Below are positions 52,693 through 62,553 of a stretch of 64,000 nucleotides of DNA, one piece after another. Position numbers and translations under genes: made by a program. Position 1 is the stretch's first letter. Each line of letters opens with the position of its first letter. Under the pieces are notes generated by a model that was not told the DNA's origin, searched no databases, and saw only the letters and a list, made by a program, of their open reading frames with translations. This DNA is from an uncultured Tenacibaculum sp. (GTDB lineage Bacteria > Bacteroidota > Bacteroidia > Flavobacteriales > Flavobacteriaceae), in NCBI RefSeq assembly GCF_947499065.1, contig NZ_CANMMT010000009.1, positions 1 to 64,000 of the forward strand. The letters run 5' to 3'.

Positions 52693-54784
52693 ATGGTTTT
52701 AATTGTTCAATCATTTTTTTTGCTTCTGGATTATCTGAATTTAATTTCAATGATTCTTCAAAAGCTTTCAGAGCTTCTTCATTCCTCTTTAACTTTACCA
52801 AACTATTACCATAGTAATTATAAATTCGATGCGTATAATATCCATGGTTTGGATATAATTTTAAATTGAGTTCAAAAAACTTTATAGCATCTATATAGTT
52901 TCCTTTGTCAGCTAATGACTGTCCATATTCATTTATTAAACGTTCAGAAATAGCATATTCAGAGTCTGTGTTGTATTCACTTTTAATAAATTCGATAATT
53001 TCATCAGCAGATTTTTCTGGAGAGAGCTCAGCAATCAATTTTCTATTTAACATGAGTTTTCTTATAATCCACCAATAACGCCAAGAAGGGGTTTTAGTTC
53101 TCTCTGAAAGTTTAGTGTGTGTTAGGTAATCTAGTTTCGTTTTATGTGCTATCACTACGTTCCTTTTAGGTATAACCGTAATAAATTGACCTGATTCATC
53201 CCAAGAAGTATAAGCATTTTCAAAATCTGGATTATCATAAAAGCGCTCAAAAAGCCACCAAGAATATCCATAAGATTGTTGCATTGGACTTGAAATATCT
53301 CTCCCAACCCTATTAGTTACTGAATCTCTTGAAATAAATGTTGACGTAATTTTATTAACCCAATTTTTAGGAACTATCTGTTTCTCATTCCATTTCCCTT
53401 CTTGAAGTAAAAGCTGTCCAATTTTGGCCATATCACGTGTAGAAATATGAATTTGATAAGACGTAAACATCGATTTTTTTAAATCTCTTGTTTGGTATTG
53501 ATTTTCAATATTCCAATCTTCAAAACCTAAAGGAATTGCTAATTGGTTTTCAACTTCTCTGTGAAAGTGGTTTTTAGATTTATTTTCAAGAATATAGCTA
53601 GTAACGTTGTAGTCCCAATTGTTTACCATAAAATAATCACCAGGTTTTACCATACCTCTTTTTCTAACTCTAGGAAAAGTATAAAAGTATCTTTGATTTT
53701 TAGGATATATAACTCCCGATGAAGAGGTAAGTAAGTTTTCAATACTTGCTTGCTTTTCCATAGGTAATAATCCGTTATATTCAGAAACATTATTAGCTTC
53801 AATGGTTTCTTGTAAATTGATTGTGTTATTCTCTACATATTTTCCAAAAAGTAAGCTTACAATACCGTTTCTAGAGTCTTTAATATCACTAATTTCAGAA
53901 ACATCTCCGTATTCATATACTACCTTACCGTTTTCGAGCACCATCATACTCGTTGTTTCAGATTCTTCTTTTAAATAGTTATCTATTTCATTGAATTTTT
54001 CTGTAGTAAAATACGAGTCTTGATTAATAGTTTTCTTTTCTAAAGCAATTCCTTTAAAAGAAGGTTTTTTATAAAACCAAGTTTGGATACTAGTGTATGA
54101 TAGTATTACCATAACAACAGCAATTGCAGCGCTTCCTTTTAAAATGGTTTTAATTTTATATTTTTTGTAGTAATAAAGCACAGTATCTTTTTTATGGACA
54201 ATCAAATAAGCAACAAAAATATTAGGTATCCAACTTAACCATACAGAAATTCCATAAGAAAGGTCAAAGTTTCTAGTAGTTGAAATTAACAATGGTAACC
54301 AGAATCGTAAAGTAACAGCAGCAAATGTTCCTGCATAGCTATAGGTCATATATTCTTTATGAGCTTCAATATTTCCTTTTCTTATAGTTTTATACCCCAT
54401 GTAGGTAGCAACTATCCATATAAGAGCACCAAATGTGAATCCTATTTCTGTAGGTAATCCACCTCTGGCAAAAAAGCCAATATAAAATCCAACAGGTCCA
54501 GCAATGAAAATTGAGCCCACATAAATTTTACCAATTATTCTATGAAGCTTTATATATTTTTTTCTAATTTTTTCAGAAAATTGTATCCATCCAATCAGTA
54601 AAGCAATTCCTCCAAAAGTAATATGAACAAAAAATGAAATTTTATAAATTATACTATCTAGTACTTCTTGAGGTTTCATTGCTAGTAAGTCTATAGGACC
54701 ATCAGCTAAAAAATATTTTAAGGGTCTTGTAATACCAATAAATAAACAAAGGCATATAAAAATAAGCCACAATAATCTCTTCAT
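52691..54784 (-). CDS. DUF2306 membrane / serine-hydrolase-like / TPR fusion, probable pseudoenzyme
   Basis: 697 residues. An N-terminal membrane part with a DUF2306-like set of helices (about 5-235, HRIIGKIYVGSIFIAGPVGF) precedes a beta-lactamase/penicillin-binding-like domain (about 260-580). A C-terminal TPR pair follows (about 630-695). In the hydrolase domain the usual SxxK block (typically SVRKS..LSALYG) reads DSRNGIVSLLFG at 303-314, so the nucleophile Ser and general base Lys appear replaced by Asp303 and Asn306. The YxN-type NNWDYN is kept. It is likely catalytically dead or altered. It lies next to a LytTR regulator. Confidence 0.85.
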   Translation of the reverse strand: MKRLLWLIFICLCLFIGITRPLKYFLADGPIDLLAMKPQEVLDSIIYKISFFVHITFGGIALLIGWIQFSEKIRKKYIKLHRIIGKIYVGSIFIAGPVGFYIGFFARGGLPTEIGFTFGALIWIVATYMGYKTIRKGNIEAHKEYMTYSYAGTFAAVTLRFWLPLLISTTRNFDLSYGISVWLSWIPNIFVAYLIVHKKDTVLYYYKKYKIKTILKGSAAIAVVMVILSYTSIQTWFYKKPSFKGIALEKKTINQDSYFTTEKFNEIDNYLKEESETTSMMVLENGKVVYEYGDVSEISDIKDSRNGIVSLLFGKYVENNTINLQETIEANNVSEYNGLLPMEKQASIENLLTSSSGVIYPKNQRYFYTFPRVRKRGMVKPGDYFMVNNWDYNVTSYILENKSKNHFHREVENQLAIPLGFEDWNIENQYQTRDLKKSMFTSYQIHISTRDMAKIGQLLLQEGKWNEKQIVPKNWVNKITSTFISRDSVTNRVGRDISSPMQQSYGYSWWLFERFYDNPDFENAYTSWDESGQFITVIPKRNVVIAHKTKLDYLTHTKLSERTKTPSWRYWWIIRKLMLNRKLIAELSPEKSADEIIEFIKSEYNTDSEYAISERLINEYGQSLADKGNYIDAIKFFELNLKLYPNHGYYTHRIYNYYGNSLVKLKRNEEALKAFEESLKLNSDNPEAKKMIEQLKP

Positions 54785-54930
54785 TTTGATTGAATTTTAA
54801 GTTTTGATATTCCCAAAATAGAATCAAAAAATGTGTATTTAGATATAAAAATTAGATAAGGTATAAAACCTGTTTTTTTTGGTTAAAATAAAGGCGTGTG
54901 GTACGAAAATGTACTTTTTAGGTACGAATT

Positions 54931-55671
54931 TTATAGACTCAAAAGATTGTTTTTATAGCTTTTTGAAACAGGTAGTTCTATTTGTGTTACAAAAATAGCA
55001 TTGGCGTCTTTCCAAGATTTAAAGTGTGTTGGATTGATTAAATGAGAACGATGAATTTGAATTAAGAAGTCAAAATCTGTTTGAATTTTTTTCAATGTAC
55101 TTCTAATTAATTTCGTTTTTAATTCTTCATTTTCTAGATAAAAAATTTCTACATAATTCTGAGAGTTTGAAACACAAACTAATTCTGATTCTTTAATTTT
55201 TAGAAAATCTAACTTATTAGTTCCTTTAATAATGATTTCTTTTGTTCCCTCTTTAGGAATTAGTTTTAATACATACTTTCTTGCGATAATAATAATCGGC
55301 GTAATAATTAGAAAAATATTGATGCTTATTTTGAAAAAAAAGTCGGGAAAGTAGTAAATCCCTTTAATTATGGGGCTTCTATAAAATGTGTATGTAATTA
55401 TAGTATACAAAGTATACATGATAAGGTACATGTAAACTTCATAAGATAATGACCACTTTTGTTCTTTACTAAATAGTTTTTTTTGAAGAATGCTTATTAT
55501 AAAATAACTTATAAATAGGGCTAGACTAAATCCTGTACTTACTTTTAACCATATTTTTAAATCCATATAACCATGCTCAAAAGGTCTAGCAAAAATGCTA
55601 AACAGAAAGCCCCAAATAGTTAAAACTATGGCTATAATAGTATGATGTTCTACAGATGGATTTAATTTCAT
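54931..55671 (-). CDS. Membrane-bound LytTR transcriptional regulator
   Basis: 246 residues. Four N-terminal transmembrane helices (about 10-130) and a C-terminal LytTR DNA-binding domain (about 145-246; LKIKESELVCVSNSQNYVEIFYL and LIQIHRSHLINPTHF). No receiver domain. It sits upstream of the hydrolase fusion on the same strand and opposite a truncated serine hydrolase. It probably controls one of them. Confidence 0.88.
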   Translation of the reverse strand: MKLNPSVEHHTIIAIVLTIWGFLFSIFARPFEHGYMDLKIWLKVSTGFSLALFISYFIISILQKKLFSKEQKWSLSYEVYMYLIMYTLYTIITYTFYRSPIIKGIYYFPDFFFKISINIFLIITPIIIIARKYVLKLIPKEGTKEIIIKGTNKLDFLKIKESELVCVSNSQNYVEIFYLENEELKTKLIRSTLKKIQTDFDFLIQIHRSHLINPTHFKSWKDANAIFVTQIELPVSKSYKNNLLSL

Positions 55672-55830
55672 CAGATTGTTTTGGTAAAATTCAAAAATAC
55701 ATTTTCTCAGGAATTTAAAAACTGTAATGAGCTATTTTGTTGTAACGTTTTTATGAAAGGAAAGTATATCTGTTTAATCAATTAAAAATCTTACTATGAT
55801 TAAATTACGATTTCAAAGAATAAAACAAGT

Positions 55831-56124
55831 ATGATATTTAGCTTTTGCTTATTGGTAATATTCACAGTTTATAGTCAAAGCAATCATCTAGCCCAAAAAA
55901 GAGAAATAGCCTTAGATAATTATATAAATGAGGTTACTAAAAAATATGGAATTTCAGGAAGAGCAATTGCAATACTCAAAGATGGAAAAGTTATTTATAA
56001 AAAATACCAAGGAAAGTCTAATTTAGAATATAACATTCCTATTTCTGAACAATCGTTGTGTAGAATACATTCACTCTCTAAAATTTTTATTTTTAGTATT
56101 TCTGATCATCAAGAGACTTTGTAA
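55831..56124 (+). pseudogene. Truncated serine hydrolase (beta-lactamase family) fragment
   Basis: 97 residues. Signal peptide then the N-terminal 70 residues of a serine hydrolase: ISGRAIAILKDGKVIYKKYQGKSNLEYNIPISEQ and CRIHSLSKIF with an intact SLSK. The rest of the ~350-residue family is missing; the frame runs into the 3' end of the convergent cupin gene and stops. Most likely a deletion joined the two genes. Confidence 0.8.
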
Positions 56125-56455
56125 TTGAAGATTTCACTGTACCTGTGTGTAGTGTTGTTTTACTTTCAATAAGCATAATAAAACATTCTTTTTCTGAAGA
56201 AACACGATGATTAACACCTTTAGGAACTACATATAAATCCCCTTTATTCATCGTAAAACTTGGTTCGTTTTCAATTTCCATTAATAAAGAACCTTCTATA
56301 ATGTAAAATAACTCATCTTCATTTTCATGATTGTGCCAAGGAATATCTTCTCCTTTAATTTTAGCAAGTTTAACAAATTGATCGTTTACTTCAGAAATTA
56401 TTTTGGGAGAAAAGTAATTTTGGATGCTTTCAAAAGCATTATTTATGTTTATCAT
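56093..56455 (-). CDS. Cupin domain protein
   Basis: 120 residues. Single cupin with metal-binding motif 1 IPWHNHENEDELFYIIEGSL and motif 2 GDLYVVPKGVNHRV. These small cupins have varied roles; none can be assigned. It overlaps the hydrolase remnant by 32 bp at the 3' ends. It ends normally, so the deletion seems to have spared it. Confidence 0.88.
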   Translation of the reverse strand: MININNAFESIQNYFSPKIISEVNDQFVKLAKIKGEDIPWHNHENEDELFYIIEGSLLMEIENEPSFTMNKGDLYVVPKGVNHRVSSEKECFIMLIESKTTLHTGTVKSSITKSLDDQKY

Positions 56456-56502
56456 CAGAGTTTTATTTAGGTTTCAAAGGGTGTTTAAAGTTATTTTATA
56501 TT

Positions 56503-56537
56503 AAAAAGACCACCAAATTTTATTTGATGATCTTTTC
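56503..56537 (-). terminator. Terminator of the CPBP protease gene
   Basis: On the minus strand AAAAGATCATCAAAT pairs with ATTTGGTGGTCTTTT (one or more G-U pairs) and ends in T, about 35 bp after the protease stop. Confidence 0.75.
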
Positions 56538-56571
56538 TATTAGCCTTCTTTTTTCCATAGTTATTTTCCCA

Positions 56572-57420
56572 CTAAACTTTTTCCATAGCTTGTTGTTTTG
56601 CCTTTTTGAGTTTTTTCCAATATAAGTACCCAAATATTAATATTAAGTCAACACATATAAAGTTGCTAAGCATTGCAAAAGAAAATTCATCTTTTAATTC
56701 AGTAACAGAAATAGCAATAGCATTAAAATGATTGTTAGCTCCGTGTGCTAAAATTGCAATAAAGATTGAATATCTATTATAGCCTAAGTAAGCTATAATT
56801 AAAGAGAAAGCAATACATACTAAAGGATAGGTGACAAAAGCCTCTAAATAAGGATGATTTGGGAAATTGTATCCTTTTAAAGCAACTGGTAAATGCCAAA
56901 AAGCCCAAATAAGTCCTAGAATAACAACCCCTTTTATTTCGCCAAAAGCGTTAAATAACTTTTCTTGTAGGTAACCTCTCCATCCAATCTCTTCACCCAT
57001 TACTAAAATACTGGTGGCTAAATAACCTAATCCAATTAATAAAATTATTTCTGTTGTACCTCCAAGAATAGACCAATCAGGAGTTAATCGATATCCTAAC
57101 TCTAATTGACAATAAAATCCTATAGTTACATAGGTTAAGGGGATTAGTATAGCTAATAAGCTTCCTTTTAATGAAGGCTTAAAAAATTGTAGAGATTTCC
57201 AATTACCGCCATCTTTTTTATTAATTATGATGGCAACTATTGCCGGTAAAAAACCATATACCAATGAAAATAATGTTCTAAAAATAAGATTAGAAAAATC
57301 AAGGATATTTAAAAATAAGAATCCGATTCCCCAAGAAATTCCTAACAACCAAAGAGTATATTTTTTGGCTTTTTTAAGGTTCGTTTTTCGATACGTGTTA
57401 GTGTCAATTGTTGTGTTCAT
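56572..57420 (-). CDS. CPBP family intramembrane metalloprotease
   Basis: 282 residues. Eight helices with the CPBP/CAAX-protease motifs GEEIGWRGYL (EExxxR), FWHLP and a late AHGANNH His. Eukaryotic relatives process prenylated proteins; bacterial substrates are mostly unknown. Single gene with its own terminator. Confidence 0.9.
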   Translation of the reverse strand: MNTTIDTNTYRKTNLKKAKKYTLWLLGISWGIGFLFLNILDFSNLIFRTLFSLVYGFLPAIVAIIINKKDGGNWKSLQFFKPSLKGSLLAILIPLTYVTIGFYCQLELGYRLTPDWSILGGTTEIILLIGLGYLATSILVMGEEIGWRGYLQEKLFNAFGEIKGVVILGLIWAFWHLPVALKGYNFPNHPYLEAFVTYPLVCIAFSLIIAYLGYNRYSIFIAILAHGANNHFNAIAISVTELKDEFSFAMLSNFICVDLILIFGYLYWKKLKKAKQQAMEKV

Positions 57421-57484
57421 AATAATTGTTTACTCATTTAAATTTTGAGCAAAACAACTGATAAACAATACACAAATCGACTCA

Positions 57485-58618
57485 TTAGATGCTATGAGAC
57501 TTTTTTTCTAAACTTTTTTTGAATTGTAAAGGAGTTATTCCTTCTTGCTGTTTAAAAACTCTATTAAAAGTAGCTTTAGAGTTAAAGCCAGAATCAAATG
57601 CAATAGCCAATAAGGTTAAGTTTTTTGAAGTACCATTGCTAATACTTTTCTTGAAATGCTGAATTCGATAAGAATTTACATATTCATAAAAAGTAGTATT
57701 CAGTTCGGTATTTATGTAATAGGAAAGTTTTTTGTCGGTAGTTTCCAATAGTGAAGCAGTTTCTCTCAAAGAAAGATTTTGTTTCTTAAAAACTTGGTCT
57801 GTATCGAAAAGCTTTTCTAATTTTTCTTTTAATTCTGGAGAATTAGAAACTTTGCTTTTTTCTTTTTCTTCTGCTGGTACCTCAAGAATTTTCTCTTCTT
57901 TATTAAATTCTCTTTGCAATAAAAAGACTTGTGTTTGATTCAAACCATAATATCCAATATACCATATTAAGGCAGTTAAGAATAGGAGATTAAAAGCTAA
58001 TACAAATTTTAAAGATGAATAAACAAGTAACAATCCACCCGAGATTCCATCAATAAGAACAAAAATAATCAGTCCATATAACCAAATAGACAGCCATTTT
58101 AAATCGATGTTTTTTATGTAAGAATAGTTTTCTTTAACCTTTTTTCTATTAGTTTTTAAAAGTTTAAAGCTTAGGAATAAATAATATATAAAATACCCAT
58201 AACCCAAAAAAGGAATGATAAAACTTAGTAGAATAATATTGTTTTGATAATTACTGCTGAGGTTTGGTATAAAATACCTTGGAATACTAAATAATAAAAA
58301 GCCAATAAAAAAAGGAATCAAATTTTTAATAGTCTTTTTGGTATCAATTGCAGAATTGTATATAGATTTTATATAGTTAAATAGGAGGGGACCTAATGCT
58401 AATGGAACTATAGTTCCAATTGGTGTTATAAAAAAAGAGAGGTTTGTATATTCTAAATAATATGACGAGTAGGTTAGAAATAAAATTAATAAGCAAAAAA
58501 ATATTCCAATTAGAATCTTGTTAGAAAAATGCTGATGTATACGTTTTAAAATTAAAACAATTAATAAAACACATAAACTAAAACCAGAATAAAAAAGGAA
58601 ATTGAATAGCTCTTTCAA
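57485..58618 (-). CDS. Membrane AraC-type regulator
   Basis: 377 residues. Seven-helix N-terminal part (about 1-230) and a C-terminal AraC double helix-turn-helix (about 270-372; LSLRETASLLETTDKKLSYYIN and LTLLAIAFDSGFNSKATFNRVFKQQEGITPLQFKK). Membrane-tethered AraC regulators of this type are frequent in Bacteroidetes. The target is unknown; nearby genes are the CPBP protease and a formylglycine-enzyme-like gene. Confidence 0.9.
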   Translation of the reverse strand: MKELFNFLFYSGFSLCVLLIVLILKRIHQHFSNKILIGIFFCLLILFLTYSSYYLEYTNLSFFITPIGTIVPLALGPLLFNYIKSIYNSAIDTKKTIKNLIPFFIGFLLFSIPRYFIPNLSSNYQNNIILLSFIIPFLGYGYFIYYLFLSFKLLKTNRKKVKENYSYIKNIDLKWLSIWLYGLIIFVLIDGISGGLLLVYSSLKFVLAFNLLFLTALIWYIGYYGLNQTQVFLLQREFNKEEKILEVPAEEKEKSKVSNSPELKEKLEKLFDTDQVFKKQNLSLRETASLLETTDKKLSYYINTELNTTFYEYVNSYRIQHFKKSISNGTSKNLTLLAIAFDSGFNSKATFNRVFKQQEGITPLQFKKSLEKKSHSI

Positions 58619-58656
58619 AAGTCAGGGATTTTATTTACAAAGATAAAAGACTCCGT

Positions 58657-59259
58657 TTATTTAATAACAGAAAACCCTATATGAATGTTCCCTGTTTCTT
58701 TATCTACAAACAATTCTCTTTGTTTTACTGTTCCATGACAAGTTGTTTTTGAGCAAAATAGAGAGCCACCAGCAAGTCTAACTAAATCACCTCTTTTAGT
58801 TTCGGTTATATCCCATACATTTCCTAAAATATTAACTTTGTTTACAGGAGATATAGGGAGTTCGTTTTCAGAAACAACCACTCTTTTATCCGTTTTAATT
58901 AATTCCCAGTATTCATCATAATTAGGCAATCGAGTACCAGACCATTTACAGTAGGCTATGGCATCGTTATAACTTACTTGAGTTACAGGTAAGTCTTTAG
59001 AATTTATGGTGTTTATACCATCAGGTTTTTTCCAGTTGGCGCCATCAACTTTTTTAAAATCATAAACATTTACTTGTACTATAGACCATCCGTATTTTTC
59101 AGCATCAGTTTTATAACCAGTTTGTTCTACAAATGTTGCAAATTGAGCATAACTTACAGGGGATAAATCATGATGATTTTTCTTACAAGAAAAAACTATG
59201 GATAAAGCTATAAAAGCTATGAGTTTGGTAAGGCTATTAAATTGTTTTATAAAGTACAT
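58657..59259 (-). CDS. Short formylglycine-generating enzyme-like (SUMF1) lipoprotein
   Basis: 200 residues. Lipobox at IVFSC (Cys25), then a compact SUMF1/EgtB/PvdO domain: PVTQVSYNDAIAYCKWSGTRLPNYDEYWEL and GNVWDI. The end reads RLAGGSLFCSKTTCHG with a CxxxxC pair that matches the spacing of the two catalytic Cys in formylglycine-generating enzymes. It is shorter than the usual 250-300 residues. No sulfatase gene is nearby. Family assignment firm, enzyme activity open. Confidence 0.82.
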   Translation of the reverse strand: MYFIKQFNSLTKLIAFIALSIVFSCKKNHHDLSPVSYAQFATFVEQTGYKTDAEKYGWSIVQVNVYDFKKVDGANWKKPDGINTINSKDLPVTQVSYNDAIAYCKWSGTRLPNYDEYWELIKTDKRVVVSENELPISPVNKVNILGNVWDITETKRGDLVRLAGGSLFCSKTTCHGTVKQRELFVDKETGNIHIGFSVIK

Positions 59260-59289
59260 TTTATGAATTAAGAGTCTTGAAAAATAAAT

Positions 59290-59330
59290 ATAAATAAAAA
59301 AGACCGCTAAAAACTAATTTAACGATCTTT
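59290..59330 (-). terminator. Terminator of the beta-oxidation operon
   Basis: On the minus strand AAAGATCGTTAAA pairs with TTTAGCGGTCTTT (G-U pairs) and is followed by T, about 100 bp after the acyl-CoA dehydrogenase stop. Confidence 0.7.
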
Positions 59331-59431
59331 AAACAAACAACTAAATTCTAAAACCTATAAAGTTATAGAAGCTTTTTAATAATAGTTTACCAGATAATAA
59401 TTACATAATGAGATAAACTATTTTATTCTTT

Positions 59432-61240
59432 TTAGAAGCAATATTTATTTTCTGCTTTTAACTTTTCTGCAATTGTATTACGTAACTCAACAACGTTAGG
59501 ATAGTTCGCATACTTTGTAAAACGCTTTAATCCCATTAACATCATACGTTGCTCATCACCTTCAGCAAAAGAAATAATTCCTTCTCTTCCGTTTTTAGTA
59601 ATAATTTCTACAGCATTGTATAAGTATAATTTTGCCATTGCAATCTGTTCTTTTTGAGCTTCTTCACCAAAACGTTTTGCGTTTTTCTCAGTTCTCAAAA
59701 TACCAGACTCTGCCATGTAAATTTCAATTAAGATATTAGATGCAGCAGTTAATAATTGTTGGTGTTGTTCTAATTCAGTTCCAAATTTTTGGATAGCAGC
59801 ACCAGCAACCATTAAAAATACCTTCTTTAATTTTGCTATAATTTCTTTCTCTTCTGCAAACAACTCAGAATAATCTGGTGTGTCAAAAGATGGAATACCC
59901 ATTAACTCTTCACCAACAGCCATAGCAGGATTTAATAAATCTACATGTCCCTTCATGGCTTTCTTAACTAACATTCCTACAGATAATAATCTGTTAATTT
60001 CGTTAGTTCCTTCATAAATACGAGCAATACGAGCATCTCTCCAAGCAGATTCCATTGGAGTTTCTTCAGAGAATCCCATACCTCCGTAAACTTGGATTCC
60101 TTCATCAGAACAGTTTTGAACGTCTTCAGAAACAGCTACTTTTAAAATTGAACATTCAATAGCGTATTCCTCAACACCTTTTAATTCTGCTTCTTGATGT
60201 GTGTTTCCTTCCGACTCACGGATAGCGATTCTATCTTCAATGTTTTTAGCAGCTCTATACGATGCAGACTCTCCAACATAAGCATTGGTAGCCATTTCAG
60301 CTAATTTCATTTTAATAGCTCCAAATTCAGAGATAGGAGTTTTAAATTGTTTACGTTCGTTAGCGTAGTTTACAGCATGATCAATAATTCTTCTTTGAGA
60401 ATCTAAACAAGCAGCTGCTAATTTAATACGTCCAACGTTTAATGCGTTCATAGCGATTTTGAATCCACCACCACGAACTGATAACATATTTTCTACTGGT
60501 ACTAATGTATCGTTAAAGAATACCTGACGAGTAGAAGAAGCACGGATACCTAATTTATGCTCTTCCTCACCTAAAGTAACTCCGTTAGGATTGTTTTTAT
60601 CATATTCTAAGATAAAACCAGTAATGTTTTTATCATCTTCTATACGAGCAAAAACGATAAAGATTTCAGCAAAACCTGCATTGGAAATCCACATTTTTTG
60701 TCCGTTAATTTTATAATGTTTACCGTCTTCAGTTAATTCGGCAGTAGTTTTACCAGAATTAGCATCCGACCCAGCTCCTGGCTCAGTTAAACAGTAAGCT
60801 CCAAAACGCTCACCCATTGCTAAAGCAGGAACAAATTTTTGCTTTTGCTCTTCTGTACCATATAAAGTAATTGGCATTGTTCCAATACCTGTGTGTGCAC
60901 CAAAAGCAGTACTAAAAGAACCAGTTCCACTTGAAATATAATCACAAGTTAACATAGTAGAAACAAATCCCATTCCTAATCCACCGTAAGCTTCAGGAAC
61001 AGAAACACCTAAGAAACCTAATTCACCAGCTTTACGCATAGTTTCTTCAGTTAAGGCATAATCTTTCTTTTCAAAACGTTCTTTATGAGGAATGATTTCA
61101 CGGTCGTTAAATTCTTTAACCGCTTCTTTCATCATATTTTGCTCTTCAGAAAAATCTTCTGGAGTGAATACATCTTCACAGTTTGTTTCCTTTACAAGGA
61201 ATTGACCACCACGTAAAATATCTTTCTTTAATTCTGACAT
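59432..61240 (-). CDS. Acyl-CoA dehydrogenase (fatty-acid beta-oxidation)
   Basis: 602 residues, larger than the basic 380-residue form. FAD-dependent first step of beta-oxidation. Motifs GAYCLTEPGAGSDANSGKTTAEL (substrate/FAD region) and IQVYGGMGFSEETPMESAWRDARIARIYEGTNEI with the catalytic Glu. The ~200 extra C-terminal residues are typical of the Bacteroidetes/ACAD9-VLCAD-like form. Last gene of the run with thiolase and FadB-like protein. Confidence 0.95.
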   Translation of the reverse strand: MSELKKDILRGGQFLVKETNCEDVFTPEDFSEEQNMMKEAVKEFNDREIIPHKERFEKKDYALTEETMRKAGELGFLGVSVPEAYGGLGMGFVSTMLTCDYISSGTGSFSTAFGAHTGIGTMPITLYGTEEQKQKFVPALAMGERFGAYCLTEPGAGSDANSGKTTAELTEDGKHYKINGQKMWISNAGFAEIFIVFARIEDDKNITGFILEYDKNNPNGVTLGEEEHKLGIRASSTRQVFFNDTLVPVENMLSVRGGGFKIAMNALNVGRIKLAAACLDSQRRIIDHAVNYANERKQFKTPISEFGAIKMKLAEMATNAYVGESASYRAAKNIEDRIAIRESEGNTHQEAELKGVEEYAIECSILKVAVSEDVQNCSDEGIQVYGGMGFSEETPMESAWRDARIARIYEGTNEINRLLSVGMLVKKAMKGHVDLLNPAMAVGEELMGIPSFDTPDYSELFAEEKEIIAKLKKVFLMVAGAAIQKFGTELEQHQQLLTAASNILIEIYMAESGILRTEKNAKRFGEEAQKEQIAMAKLYLYNAVEIITKNGREGIISFAEGDEQRMMLMGLKRFTKYANYPNVVELRNTIAEKLKAENKYCF

Positions 61241-61263
61241 AATATTTTTAGATTTTAGTAATC

Positions 61264-61347
61264 AGTAGTGAGTATTGAGTTACTAACTACTTTTTTGATT
61301 TTAAATTTATTTTTTAGGAGTAGAGAAAAACCTCAATACTCATTACT
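61264..61347. repeat. Inverted repeat in the operon gap
   Basis: AGTAGTGAGTATTGAG (61264-61279) and CTCAATACTCATTACT (61332-61347) are complementary at 15 of 16 positions, with a 52-bp spacer. It lies in the 119-bp gap between the thiolase and acyl-CoA dehydrogenase genes. Possibly a degenerate small mobile repeat or a stem that modulates the downstream gene. Confidence 0.65.
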
Positions 61348-61359
61348 TATATCTTATTC

Positions 61360-62550
61360 CTAGTTTAAAAATTCGAAAATACCAGCAGCACCTTGTCCAG
61401 TACCTACACACATAGTTACCATACCGTACTTTCCTTGCATGTTACGCTTACGCATTTCATCAAATAATTGAACTGATAATTTAGCTCCAGTACAACCTAA
61501 TGGGTGTCCTAAAGCGATTGCTCCACCATTTACATTAATGATGTCTGCATCTAATCCTAATTCGCGAATTACTGCTAATGATTGAGAAGCAAATGCTTCG
61601 TTCAATTCTATTAAGCTAATATCTTCTTGTTTTAATCCAGCTTGTTTTAACGCCTTTGGAATAGCAGCAACTGGTCCAATTCCCATAATTCTTGGTGGAA
61701 CACCAGCAGCAGCATAACTTACCATACGTGCTATTGGTTTTAGGTTTAATTCCTTAACCATATCTTCGCTCATAACCATAACAAAAGCAGCACCATCACT
61801 TGTTTGTGAAGAGTTACCCGCTGTAACACTACCACCAGCAGCAAATACTGGTTTTAAGCGCTCTAATCCAGCTATGTTTGATCCTTTACGTGGACCTTCA
61901 TCTTTTGTTACTGTAAATTTTCTTGTAGCTCTTTTACCATTAGCATCTACATAAGTTTCTTCAACTTCAATAGGAACTATTTGGTCTTGGAAACGATTTT
62001 CTTCTTGAGCTTTTAACGCTTTTAAGTGAGAGTTTAAAGCAAACTCATCTTGATCTTTACGAGAAATGTTATATTTCTGAGCAACCTCTTCGGCTGTATT
62101 TCCCATTCCCCAGTAATAATCAGCATGACCATCAGCTACGATATCGTAGTTTAATTCTGGTTTAAACCCTGTCATAGGTACAGAACTCATACTTTCAGCT
62201 CCTCCAGCAATAATACAATCTGCCATTCCAGATTGAATCTTTGCTACTGCCATACCTATAGTTTCTAGTCCAGAAGAACAGAAACGGTTTACAGTTACTC
62301 CAGGAACATCTTCAGTTTTTAATCCCATTAAAGAAATTAAACGAGCCATGTTTAATCCTTGAGAACCTTCTGGCATTGCGTTACCAACGATAACATCGTC
62401 AATTCGTTTTTTATCGAACTCAGGTAACTGCTTCATCATATAATCGATTGTTTCAGCAGCTAACTCATCAGCTCTTTTAAATCTGAACGCACCTTTTTTA
62501 GATTTACCTACGGCGGTTCTATATCCTTTTACTATATATGCTGTTTTCAT
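61360..62550 (-). CDS. Acetyl-CoA C-acyltransferase (thiolase)
   Basis: 396 residues. Last step of beta-oxidation. Active-site Cys in [11 protein letters not shown], then [39 protein letters not shown] and [10 protein letters not shown]. All catalytic residues kept. It is 3 bp from the FadB-like gene. Confidence 0.96.
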   Translation of the reverse strand: MKTAYIVKGYRTAVGKSKKGAFRFKRADELAAETIDYMMKQLPEFDKKRIDDVIVGNAMPEGSQGLNMARLISLMGLKTEDVPGVTVNRFCSSGLETIGMAVAKIQSGMADCIIAGGAESMSSVPMTGFKPELNYDIVADGHADYYWGMGNTAEEVAQKYNISRKDQDEFALNSHLKALKAQEENRFQDQIVPIEVEETYVDANGKRATRKFTVTKDEGPRKGSNIAGLERLKPVFAAGGSVTAGNSSQTSDGAAFVMVMSEDMVKELNLKPIARMVSYAAAGVPPRIMGIGPVAAIPKALKQAGLKQEDISLIELNEAFASQSLAVIRELGLDADIINVNGGAIALGHPLGCTGAKLSVQLFDEMRKRNMQGKYGMVTMCVGTGQGAAGIFEFLN

Positions 62551-62553
62551 CTT

